From NCBI GenBank assembly GCA_905250885.1, contig CAJNOQ010000046.1, positions 26,758 to 90,757 on the forward strand: a stretch of 64,000 bases of DNA. Reading direction: 5' to 3'. A program made the position numbers and the translations under genes. Source of the stretch: Didymodactylos carnosus (lineage: Eukaryota; Rotifera; Eurotatoria; Philodinida; Philodinidae). Shown one piece after another: positions 36,918 to 49,400 of this stretch (position 1 is the first letter of the stretch; each line of letters starts with the position of its first letter). The notes under the pieces were generated by a model. That model was not told the origin of the DNA, did no database searches, and saw only the letters and a program-made list of their open reading frames with translations.

Positions 36918-39212
36918 TTAAGTATGACTTTCATTTTCATTATTTGTTTTTATTGATGGTGTTGCATAAATAACTTGATCATAATTCTCTTGTTGTTGTT
37001 GTTGTTGTTGTCCATCATTATTTTTAATATCTGAATAATAGTTATCATCATTGTGTTGTACTAATCCACTTTTAACGTTTGATTTATTATCAACCATGGT
37101 ATCATCTAATGGTGAAATATATTCATACAACAATGAATTACTATCATTATTCTGATGATTATTATTACCATTTAAACCAGAAATGCCCGTAAGAATATTC
37201 AATGGTGTTGGTGAAAATGCAACAGGATCAATCGAATAGTCATTATCATTTAAATTTATCTTCCCATCTTGTTCACGTTTTTTATCATTTATCAACAATT
37301 TCTTATACGATGAATAGGGTGATGATGTAGTTTTTAAATTATCTATAAAAATCATTTTTTCTTGACTATCACGTCTTTCATTTATATTCGTATGTTTGTA
37401 ATATGTTGGATTGTAATTGACATCATAACCATTAATCTTTTGAGATTTTTCATCGAATGAAAGAGGAGCAATTGTTTCAGTTGTCTCATCCAATTTCTTG
37501 CATACACTTTCATTATTTAAACTTTCATTCATGTTACCTCCATTATCACCCGCATTTCGATCGAGTGTAACTGTTCGTGAACGAGGTGGAAATAAACTAG
37601 TCAGCATATGAGACAAATATTTTACACGACGATCATTACGGCTAAAATAAGAAGATTTTTATGAAAAATAATTTCAGTTTATGTGCAAAACTCTGTTATT
37701 TTTCTTTTAGTATCAATAAAAACATGGGTGAAAATAAAGCCTACCGTTTATATAATAAAAATGCACATAATACGACTAATAGTGCACCAGTTAATACGAC
37801 GACAATCAATGTCAATCCAGTGCTTCTGTCTAGAATAAGAAAGTGTTTTTTAAAGAATGGTTCGATAAAGTTTAGCCTAAGTGTAAAAGGGAAATATCAC
37901 TTGAAGAAGCTTAACGTTTTTAACATACAAAAAAAATCACATCTTTTAACTAAAATCAAATTGATTTTTTTTAATGATAAAGTGGATGCTTACTTTGTTT
38001 TTCGCCTATTAATGCACCAGTTTTGCTCAAAACTGGTTGATAATTGGTTATTCCAACAACATCATTATCTTTTTGTATTTTTGTGTCATTTTCTTCATCA
38101 AAAAGTCCTACAAATGGATTAAATTCTGTTGTACTTGGTGCTGTGGTTGTCGTTGGTCGTGTACGAGGACTATCGGGTGTAACTATTTTAAAGATAAAAT
38201 AAATTATAATCAAGAAAAGAGCAATCAATTTTTAAATAAATTTACCAATAAAATAAAGTAAAAATCCTTTATACGGTCGTTTTGAGTTGGCAAAATCCGA
38301 TACAAATTGTAATGTTGCTCCAATGTAATCATCGAACAATAGTTGTATACCATTTCTTGAACCGTAAAGTTTTTCACCATTATTAATTCTTAAAAAATCA
38401 TTTGCTTTTTTAACCCATAAAAATCGTAATACACTTAAACCTTCAACATCAAATTCAAGTGAATAAATTTTTATACTAAAATTCAAAAAAAAAAAAGTAG
38501 ATTTTATGATCATTTTTGTGTTTTGTTAAAAATCAACAATAGAGATGACATACCGATGATTAGCTGGCGTATGAATATTTTTGAAACAATCTTGTCGATT
38601 AGGATATGCATCCGGATAATTTGGTGTAAAAATGAATCCTTCAGAAATATCTTGAACATTTGTCGATCCACGACAAATATCTACTCGTGGAAGAAGTGAT
38701 TGACTAAAATCTACAGAAATAAACAAATAAGAATAAAAAATAGTTATAATTGTTTATTAATGTTGTATTAGTACCTGGTATACAGGAATATTCGATGTTA
38801 ATACTTTTCGATGAAAATTCACAATTTGATTCTCGATCTTGTACACTTTTTGATGAAAATGTATGTTCTTTATTTTCAATGTTACAATTTTCTTGTCCAT
38901 TACATGTTGAATCAATCATGTCAAGTCTGTGTCCTAGACAATTTGAAGGTGGAAATGAATTATCAACCTCGTTACCATCGTCATTCAGTTGAGGACAAAC
39001 TGATGAATAATAGACTTGTAAAATGACAATCTTTGATTGTCCAGGACAACTCAATTTAATTGATCTGTCACATGTATAACCTGTTTGATACGCATCTGAA
39101 CAAAAGGATGTAACAGTTTAGTTAGATATATAACAAAAGACTCTAAATACAATAGAGACATACTTGCACAATAAACTAATAACAAGGCAATAATCAAACG
39201 AAAAAATGCCAT
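36918..39212 (-). CDS. Type I membrane protein with SUEL-type lectin and CUB domains
   Basis: Seven exons: 39212-39164, 39095-38775, 38710-38554, 38475-38246, 38182-37994, 37829-37745 and 37641-36918, giving 584 aa. A signal peptide (MAFFRLIIALLLVYCA) is followed by a Cys-rich domain, about residues 20-123 (TCDRSIKLSCPGQSKIVILQ, STCNGQENC, INIEYSC), matching galactose/rhamnose-binding SUEL lectins. A CUB-like domain at about 135-252 follows (GFIFTPNYPDAYPNRQDC, ..., FVSDFAN..., GFLLYF). A Thr/Pro linker precedes a transmembrane segment near 321-342 (LTLIVVVLTGALLVVLCAFLLY) and a basic stop-transfer (KRRNDRR). The 235-residue tail is Asn/Asp/Ser-rich with a Q run and several tyrosines (YNPTYY, YEYISPL). 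It is probably a cell-surface receptor or adhesion protein. I do not recognise a named orthologue. Confidence 0.75.
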
Positions 39213-40522
39213 TGTCAATGTCAAAATTTTAATAAATAATCAAAAGATATATAAATTGTCTTAATCTAGAATAAAATTTTCTAGTCATTATTAAACATCG
39301 CCAATATTCTTCTAGAATTGCGAAAGATACGTATACATATTTCAATATTTCTGTTTTTTTTGTTAGTAATATTACTGGAAAGAAACGAATTCATTTCTGT
39401 ATATATATATATATATACCAGACACCATCTTTCATCAATGAATAAAAAAGAAAAATACTAATCATGAAAATATATCTTTTTTTTCTCTGAAAGAACGATC
39501 GAACATGGAAACATATTTTACTATTTGATTCATCCATCAATTATAAGCGTCATGAAGTAGAATAAACAGAACTTATTCAAATACTTACAATTTCAAGCGA
39601 TTATAATGAAACTCGTACCAAAGTCAAACTCTATCGACATTTCTATTTTTGTATGATATAAATTCGACTCATCAATGTTTATAAAAACTAACTTATCTAC
39701 TAGAAGAAAGATTTTTTCTTTCATAGTCATGTCGAGAAATAAGTTCACTACTGTATAATTCGGAAAAAATAAACTCACGTAAATTTTCATCTGCAACTAT
39801 TTTACGAATCTATCGTAATGGACACATGCTTTTCCTTATACTTTAAAAATTTCATTACTCGTGATCTCTATTCGTTTTAACTACGTATAGATAAAATTTT
39901 TTAGTGTTTATTATAAATTTTATCAAGAAGAGTATCCTATCTATATGAAAAACACAATCTTTTACAAAAAAAAAATTTTCTGCGGGCATCTCCTCACGTA
40001 CATAATGGAAGAATAATCGATCAATATTTGTCTGTGTAATAATTTCAAACGTGAATAATACTTTTTTTTGTTCGTTTTCATATGATAAGATGTCTCAATT
40101 AATAAATGTTAACATGTAAAAATAAGATTATATACGCAATCTTTTTTTTTGTTTTCAAGGTCACACTTGATAGTTGCAATATATCAAAGATAAAATAAAA
40201 TAAATTTTCATTTCAATGACTATATTCAACAGAATAAGAATCTAAATAGATTTTTCTCATTTTTCTAGTTTTACTCATAAATCAGTACAATCATTCTGAT
40301 AGGAACTATGTCAAATACAAAACAACTTACAACTTACAACAAAAATAAAGTAAGATTTATATCAATAAATTAGTGAAGAGAATTGATGTATGAGGTGTGA
40401 AGTAAAGTCTTTGTCCTCTCGGTTTCGAATTGCTAATTGTCAATAGATGATAATACTTTGAAAGAATCACTCTCAGAAAACATTTCAAAACGAGACAATG
40501 ATGAAGAACGCGTGTGAAACTG

Positions 40523-40557
40523 ATAATAATAATAATAATAATAATAACGATAATAAT
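40523..40557. repeat. (TAA)n microsatellite
   Basis: About ten ATA/TAA units with one interruption. Confidence 0.8.
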
Positions 40558-40630
40558 GACTTTATAATGAATTTTTTGGATAATGAACGTAATAATAGAT
40601 AACAACGTAGGCAATGAAATTGAGTAAGTA

Positions 40631-40678
40631 AACTCAATTATTTAGTATAAAATCAACTCAATAATTTTAGTATAAAAG
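40631..40678. repeat. Two-copy 24-bp tandem repeat
   Basis: Two adjacent copies begin AACTCAAT and contain TTTAGTATAAAA; they differ at a few positions. Confidence 0.75.
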
Positions 40679-41285
40679 AGCAACATTTTCTAACTATCGT
40701 TGTGTTAATAAACTCTTGCATGAAATAGTACGCGCAACTTAAACACAATAAAGACTAAACTAAGTTTGATTTCCTTTACGTCTAACTTTAATATAACAAG
40801 AACCATCGTTACTAATAGCATGTCTTAAGACTATTTTGTTGATGTATGAGTGTACGTACTTGTTTTTAATAGTGAATTTTGATGATGATTGATGTTACTA
40901 TAAGGGAGAGTGAAGTTATTTCCGCTTCTAATTGCTTGTAGGATCAAACGAAATCAAAAAACGATGTTACAGAAGTGAGTTTGTGTGCATGAGGCAAAAA
41001 CCAAGTTATTCTCACTTACTAGAAAGGTGATAATGATGATGGAAAAATGGGTTAATTTTTCGTTCGAAAGAAAAACTTGCTAGATAATTATTATCTTGCA
41101 CATATAACTACCGAAACAACAATATAAATCCCTTGTATAAGTCAATCTCTCATTTTTTTATCTGCCGCCTTGTTTTAACATGTGTTAAACATGCACAGTG
41201 GCGGTGCTAATCACCAAAACAACAAACTTGTATGTTTTTTGTAAGAAAGAAATATAGAGAATACGTATTTGAACTTGACAGAGAA

Positions 41286-41677
41286 GAGAGAGAGAGAGAG
41301 AGAGAAATCAATGTGTTCACTTCTATCGATAAGCAGTTTAACGGGTTCTCATATATATGCACATTTTATACATACTCTAACTGGAAAAAATCTTTCTTCA
41401 TACATAGAAAAATGATAGTACGGTCAACAAATACCATCAGAGGAAAAAGAGAGAGAGAAAGAGAGAGAGAGAGAAATAAGCCTCTACTTGTTCTTTCTGA
41501 AGAAAAAGAGAATGAATTTAAGAAAAAATAGAGACCTTAACATCCTATATGCACGCAATACAAAAATTATTGCCATCAATGTATTCAAAAGAACGAATGA
41601 AAATTTTATAGGATAAAGAAGAAAACATATGATTAGACTCATTAGACCATGTCATGAGAGAGAGAGAGAGAGAGAGA
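41286..41677. repeat. Cluster of three (GA)n tracts
   Basis: GA tracts at about 41286-41303, 41448-41474 and 41656-41677, all with the same strand polarity, within 400 bp. Confidence 0.75.
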
Positions 41678-43402
41678 ATAATACAGACAGTAATTTACTT
41701 CTTTAATATCTACTGGAACAATCATGTAACTGTCTGAGGCAGAATACCGTGCTCAAATGTATTTTCTTCCATTTTACGCAAAATTACTCGCTGCTTGTCT
41801 TTTCTCACAAAGCGAACCAAAGGTTAATAAAACCTTGGCTTAGACCCTCCACTACAGGTTAGAAAAGGGGAAATTTCAGTAAAAAAAAAGAAGTCTACTT
41901 AGAAACACTTTCACTCGAGATAATTTTAAATAAATAATTTAGATTACGACACGCCATTTCGTAGAGCAAATCTTTCAGATCAAAATAAGACGTTGAACAG
42001 TTCTAATGATGTTTCCATCTAAGATTGCAGAACATTTACGAGAAGCTCTAAAATCGGTATTTATATATGAATTTATAATGAGGACTTATGAGGAGTAAAA
42101 ACCCTGCTCCGGATAAGATAGTTTGTTCATACATATACATATCTTAGAATTTATCAGATTTTCAAATAATATTCCAATAAAGCGTTTCAATACTTAAATA
42201 TAATGTACAAATCTTTTACATAGTGTGTTACAAAACAAATATACTAGTTAGGTCAGCCCGAAAAATATCAACAATCAATCCTATTGGAAATTGGCGCATA
42301 TATATGATATATGACAGATTTATTTCAGTCGTTTATAGAAAAAAACAAAAACAAAAACGAAAGATCAAATGAAAATAAGTGTAAACAAACTAACAGAGAA
42401 GCGAGCGCGCTAAGAAAACAAGATAAAAAAAGAACCAACAACAGCACATCTGTCATCTACAACAAAAACAAAAAAATTTTGAAGTAAGAAGAATTTGTGT
42501 GTTTAGAATAAAAACGAGGAAAGGACACGCAAAAAATACATCTTTTCATGTACATATGTATAATATTTTGACATAGAACTACTATGTCTACACAAAACAA
42601 TATAGCACAAATAAAAGAAAAAGATTCTTGAGATAAACAATAATAATTTTTTTAACTCAAACTATCTAATTCATTTCGAAATATGGAGATTTTCTTCTTA
42701 GTTTGTCTTGTATGTTTGAACCAGTAAAATGTCTAATACTAGATGCAGTGTACATACAATGGGGCACAAATACAGACATCTATTTATATACAAGATTTTC
42801 TTATATTGAAAATCATCGACTGTTTGACAATAACAAGTAGAACACAATAAGAATAATAAAGTTAAAAAAGAAAAAATTTGACAAAAAGAAATACAACAAC
42901 AGCAACAGTAAGGTAGATTTGCGAAAAAAAAATCGATTGTAAATTGAAGACACATTTGTGCGGTTAATAGTTCGTACTTGAATAGATCGGCCAATTTTTA
43001 ATGGAAATGACATTAACTGATTAGTTATACAAAAGTGAGAAGCAAAAAAATGATCCATGTTTAAATAAAACACCTCCTAAAATGATTTTTTTAAAAAAAA
43101 TCTTAGTGGGCTAAGTTAAGATTTTAGATATATCTTCAGTTTCCTTCCATACACAATGTCCCAGAGATGTACTAAAATATTCAGGAAGCAAAACGGGTAA
43201 ATGAATCTTTCCATTGGAAAGTTTCCAATAAAAAACAGCTGATCTAATTTGATAGTATTCACATATACCACACACACTAATCTACATCTAGGAAAAAAAA
43301 TAAATCTATGATTAGTCTTTCTTAAACTTCTCTCTTAACTTTATTTTTTGAAGATGAAAATGAAAAAGAAAAACGAACAAATATATTTATAATAATATAT
43401 AA

Positions 43403-43432
43403 ACACACACACACACACACACACAGACACAT
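43403..43432. repeat. (CA)n microsatellite
   Basis: About twelve AC units just downstream of the ARID1 stop codon, probably in the 3' UTR of that gene. Confidence 0.8.
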
Positions 43433-43450
43433 CAACAAGTAAAAAGATCA

Positions 43451-46400
43451 TCAACTACTAGTACAATAGTGTAATACTTCAGTTAAAATTTTTCCAACAT
43501 TCATATCGATAACATGTGATATAGATAAATTCAATAATCTATCTTCATAACGTTTCATTATATTTACATTTTCATTATAAGACGCTATTGTTAACAGACA
43601 ATTTGCACAACGTTTTAACATATCAACTGTTGTAAATAAAATAGTATCGACTGTTGGATTATTCTGATGTTGTTGTTGTGTTAATCGCGCAACATAATCG
43701 ACACCAAAACGTTGCATTAATTCATTTGTTTTTTGTTCATAATCTTCCATGAAATTTATCAATAAAGATATTGTACAAGGTATTTTAGCTAAAACATTTG
43801 ATGCTAGTATATCACATTTGACTAATGCATTCAATAGTACAACGGAAAATTCACGTTGTGTATGTTGTTGTCGTTCTACACCACGTTGTTGTCGATATTG
43901 ATAATGTTGTTGCATCATATAATGATGATGTGGATGATAGGGTGGTACTTGTGGTGGATAAAAAGAATCGTCTACAATTAACCAGTCAGTTAGTACATGA
44001 AATAATGATATAATACGAAAAAATGGTGGTGTAGCCAATATAAAATCCATATTCATTTCGTGTACACTCATTTTTGATAATATTTCAATTGAAAGACGTT
44101 GAGCAGATAAATAATTTCGATTATCGCCATTCGTCGGCGTATTTATACTTGATAATACTTGACATGGTAATGGATCAATAGCATCGCCGGAATAACATGT
44201 TGCCCAATGTAATAGACCATCAATAAGTGTATGTAGTACGTCACTATCATATATATTTAATTCAATTGCACCAGCCAAATTAGCCAATGTAACTAATGTA
44301 TTTTCACGAATATTTTGAACACATTCGAGCCAATAAAAATTTGATGTCTTCCTTTTCTCGGATAAATGATCATCCGAAATATCTGATAGCTAGAAAGTAA
44401 ATTAAAAATATTTTATTTTAAAATCTAACGATGCACACGTACTTTACGACTAAAGCAGAAATAGGGCTTTACTCTTCTGAGAACTCATTATCGCGATATT
44501 TTTTGAAAAAGGATTTTAGAAGTTGAAAAGATGATATTCAAATCTTTTTAAAATTAATGAAAGAAAGAAAAGAATGCCCGTTAGAGCCTGCGGGATTGAG
44601 GTTTTTCGTTCCCATCCTGATCCCGTCCTGTAGGATAAAATCCTATCCCTGTCCCGATCCTGAAAATTTTTTTCTCCAATCGCTATCCCGATCCCGTTCT
44701 GTAGGTTTAATTATGATTCCGTTAAATCCCGAAAATTTTTATTTTTATTTTTGTGATAATGGAACATAGTTCTAATAAATTGGAAAAAGAAATATCCCGA
44801 TCCAGTTCCGTAAGCTTGATCTCGATCCCTATCCAGATCCCGTAAAATTCTTCCTTCCAGCCCCTATCCCGATCCTGCAGGACTCTAAAGCCCATGAATG
44901 AAATAAACTTGTGTTCATAATTATAACGAGCACAGTGAACTAGTTTTCATACTATCCATACACAGCCATAAGTATGTCATTTGCTTACATTTTCCTCGTC
45001 TTCATCATCGAGAGTATTAGTTGATGAAGATTGTTTAGGTTTCGTAATCGATGATAGTGAGTGCCGCCGTTTTCTTCTATTATTTTGATGATTATCTGAC
45101 TGTATTGTAGTTAATATTGCAGAAGAAGAAGAACAAGGAGAGGAGTGTGACGTTGATGTCTGCAATGTACACATTGTACTATTATCATTGCCATGCCTGA
45201 GTAATAATAATCGAGCTAATAAATGAATTAATGTTTTTGATTTACAATATTCTAGATCATTTCCAGATATAAAACTTAAATTTCGTATTATAGACGATGC
45301 GCATATACAACGTGAACATATTTGCTCATACGATTGTGAATGTGAATAAAACAGCGGTTCATCGTATTGATTACAAGAATCCAGATATGACGATGATGTA
45401 ATATTTATCGTTTTAGATTCGATTTTAGTATTCACTAGACAACTACCACCATAAAGTTTATTTGCTTGATATTCATCTGGTTCATATTTTCTTTTATAAC
45501 GATGAAAAAAGTCATTGTTATCATTATCGGATTCAGATGAATTTGATGTTTCTTCATTCAATTGTTCTGTTTTTGTTGTTGTTATTGATGTGCTGGCTTT
45601 TTTTGGTTTATAGATGTGATCTGAATTCAAACGTTTCCGTCCTTTTATTTTAGTCCGTACTAGTAATGATTTTTTTGATTGTTGTTGTTCCTGATGAGCG
45701 GTAGTAATAGAAGAAACGTTCATAGACTCATTTATACTCGAGGGACAGTCTTCTGTTGATAAGTTGCTATTTTTACCCTTCGGACAGGTATAATACAACC
45801 GTTCATAATAAGAATCGTCTACTCTTAATGGATCAAAATGAGTTCGAATATAGGATAATTCGTTCGTATCATACAATTCCAGAACCTAAAATAAAATCAT
45901 ACTTATTGTTTGACAGTGTGCGTTTATTTCAGTCTAGGATGTTTTGACTTCAATCAAAAATATACAACAGTTTTCTAGCCTCATTAGACAAATTGCATCT
46001 ATCCATCGTAGATGACAATGCAATGCGTAAGGGAGCCAGTGTCAAGTGATATCTTACATTCAACGGATTCTTTTTCTCATTTCCATCATTATCTCGCATT
46101 TGTTCAAATGTCACTGTTTGTTCTACAAGTGCTTTTGATTTTAGTCGACGATATTTCATTAAATAATTTGATTCAATACGATAAAGTATATCATCGCGTT
46201 GTTTCTCTTTTTTAATTGTTGTACAAGTTAAATGAGATGAACAATTCAAATCATTAGGCAACGGTATATCGTTAACTTTTACGTTTATTTGATCATCGCT
46301 TTTATTATCTAAAGATGACGTTCTTGATTTTTTTGTTTTGGTAAATGGCGTACTAAATTCTTCGAATAATTGTTGAAGACATTTGAGATAAATATCATAA

Positions 46401-49400
46401 ATGGCTTGTAATAATCCCGGCATTTGTTTCAGACGAAAATAGGTATTTGTTTGTTCATCGGATAACATCACATTAATAGTGTCTAATGCCCATGTTGTTT
46501 CGGCTAATAGACCACCACGTAAAGACATTAACAATTTCCATGGATCGACTGGTGCTAAACAGGAAAAAAGGAGATATGAACGATCAAATAAACAATAGAT
46601 TATTCCATACTTACTGATGTCTTTTGATGTTAATTTTTTCCTTTTGCCTTTCGACAAAATTGTGGTAGATTCAACGCAATCAGGAGGAAATAAAATATCT
46701 TTTGACATCGTTGGCGGTACTGTTGTTGGCATATGTACATTAGCAGCAGCAGCTACAGCTGCTACTATTGATGGACTTGGTGGAACAGTTACTGTTGGAG
46801 TACTTGTTGTTGTTAACGACGTAGGTAGTATTGGTTGAGAAACGGATGTTGTTGGTTGAGATGATAATGCAGTCGTAGAAGAACGAAGCTAATGAAATGT
46901 ACATAAGGTAATTTTAATAAAAATAAGAGTTTTAATGAGAACTTACTTGATTTATCAGCAACTTATTCATTTTTGGATCGAGACATTTCGATGGTGGAGA
47001 CGAGCGGCCACTAGTGTTATTTGATGGTTGTGGTGAGATCACTGGTTCATCTATAAAATCAAAATCGAAGTGATCATAGTACTAGACTTTATTTTGAAAA
47101 GTGTCGTATGAACACTTTTCAAGATCTAAAAAATTAAAGAAGTATAAATTCTCACCATTAGATGGATTTTCTCGAACAACTGGAGACGGTACTGGCATTT
47201 CCCCAGTCTTTTTCCCTGTTGTATCATTCGTAATTATATTTGTTGAATTATTATTTACAGAAGGATATGAATCATTTGAATTTTGTGCTAAAATTAATAC
47301 AGTTTGATGCAAAGTTTGAAACATAACTAAACGTATGCTAATTAACTTACCTGGTGTACCCGTCATAGAAAACGAAGATGATGCAGATGGCGGCATATTA
47401 GATGGAGTTTGTGGTGGTAATATCGTACGTGGTGGATACAAGCGATCAGTCGACGAAGATGGATAACTAGAATATACAGATGAAAAGAAGATTTTAATCA
47501 AGGAATTTATTTTGATTTTTTGTTTATTTACCCTGTCATGGGCTGTGATAGATAATTATAATGAGTTTGACTGGGTGGGCCAGTCGCCTGTGGATTATAC
47601 ATTGGATTATTATTATTATTGTTATTATTATCTTGTTGAGTCGTTGTCTGTTGTTGCTGCTGCTGTTGTTGTTGTTGTTGTTGTTGTAGTGGTGGTAATA
47701 GTTTTGCATTACTGTAAGGCGATGGAGGTGGATTTGTATACATTGGTGATTGTGTACTGGGCGGTCTGTGCACTGAATTTGGATATGACATTGTTTTTGG
47801 ATAATTTGTCGATGGCATCATTTGACGTTGTTGTTGTTGATATAGAGACACATCCATTTCATTATAAGAAGGCATAACTCCACTGCTGCCTCCAGAATCT
47901 TGAACAAATTGATTCATCATCATATCACTGCCAGGAGGTACACCAGTTTGTTGATTTGATGGTGGTACATTCATACCATATTGCACCATCATTGGACGAT
48001 AATTATTAGGACTCGATGATGGATTCATCATTGATGGAGGCATCATTTGTGTTTGACAATAACCTCTCATTGCCGCTAGAGGATTGTTCGTCACATTTCC
48101 ATAAGCAGCTAATGGCATTGTTGGTTGTTGTTGTAGCATTGCTTTCATGTCGCTACCTCCACCACCGCTACCATTGTCCTGCTTTCTAGGTCCTTTCATA
48201 CCTTTTTTTGTACTCGTTTTCTCTAATTCAAGTAATATCGGTCCAGGATCAATACCATTACGATCATAACGACATTCATAGTGGAACAATTTGAGAGCAA
48301 CATATTTTTGTTTGACATTAAATGCTGCACTGGACGAATTAATTATATTTAATTTACTAGCTATTTCACGCCAATGTTTATTTTTTGCAACCTAAACGTC
48401 AGCAAAATATTTAGACACATAAAAGAAAAATACGCGCTTTTACATACTTCTTGAAATCCATGCTGTTCTTTAACAAGTAAATAGAGTTTGTATAAATCAA
48501 TTGTTTGTTTTGATATACTCGGCAAATTCCGACATACAACATGATGTTCTTCCCATAATTTTTGTAAACGATCCACAAATAAATGTCTCTCGGGTTCATC
48601 ACTAAGCTCACGTAAACGAGTAAATACTTCTACAGGAGTTGAATGTGTGGAGCCGGATGATAATTTCTAGAAAAAGAAAATGTCACTCCACATACAAGCC
48701 AAATGCAAAAATGCTTAATTAGATGCATACTCGTCTATTTTGCTTAACATCCGTTGACGGTTGTGGACTGTCAGGCCAACTTGAATTACTAGAGTCAAGA
48801 TCATCTGGTTGATAAGATGACATACTTGCAGCGCCAGGTGATTTAGGCCCATTATTGCTACTACTATTATTAGTAGCACTACTACTAATTGGTGGATTTG
48901 ATTGGGAAGTATTACTGATATTACCGCTTGTGTGTGGAACAGGCTGTACCTCACTTGATTTACGATGATAGTTTCCTGATGTGCTTGCATCTTCATTGGG
49001 TACGCCTGCGGCATGTGACGAAGGACGAAAAGATGATGGATCATTAAGATTTTGCTGTTGTTGTTGTGAGTGAGCATATGGATCTATAAGAGAAAATAGT
49101 ATCATTTTTGGCGTCATGTGACGCATATTTTGAAGACATAGCTATCTAAGAAGTATGATAAATATGGCAGGTATGGTGTGAAAACCTTCTAGTACGCACA
49201 GCTATCGTCAGTTAGTAAAACTATTATACTGGAAAATATGAACAAGATTATTGTTAGATTCTATTGTGGCTGAAAGTCTCGCTCAAGAGATGAATTTTTT
49301 AACTTCCCGAAATGTACATTGTCAAATAACTTGATTGACTTACTCATTGAATAATTATAATTTACATTGTCGTAATTATTACTATCTCCACTAAATGTAT

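Larger units (their letters stand above)
39213..43450. other. Intergenic region rich in simple repeats, no gene seen
   Basis: 4.2 kb between the SUEL/CUB 5' end and the ARID1 stop. It holds (TA)n at about 39400-39417, (TAA)n at 40523-40557, a 24-bp tandem duplication at 40631-40678, three GA tracts (about 41286-41303, 41448-41474 and 41656-41677) and a CA tract at 43403-43432. The open frame at 41232-41531 is an artefact of the GA repeats. Confidence 0.5.

Noticed and set aside
41232-41531. Glu/Arg-rich open frame
   Set aside because: Its composition comes from GA microsatellites read as ER/RE codons.
45950-46058. Extension of ARID1 exon 15 to the stop at 45950
   Set aside because: A strong phase-0 donor GTAAGATA at 46057 joins cleanly to the next conserved exon (VLELYDTNELSYIRTHF); the read-through sequence is not conserved.
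49083-49126. Short exon-like open frame before ARID1 exon 8 (MRHMTPKMILFSLID)
   Set aside because: It is intron read-through; the TTATAG acceptor at 49084 gives the correct frame.
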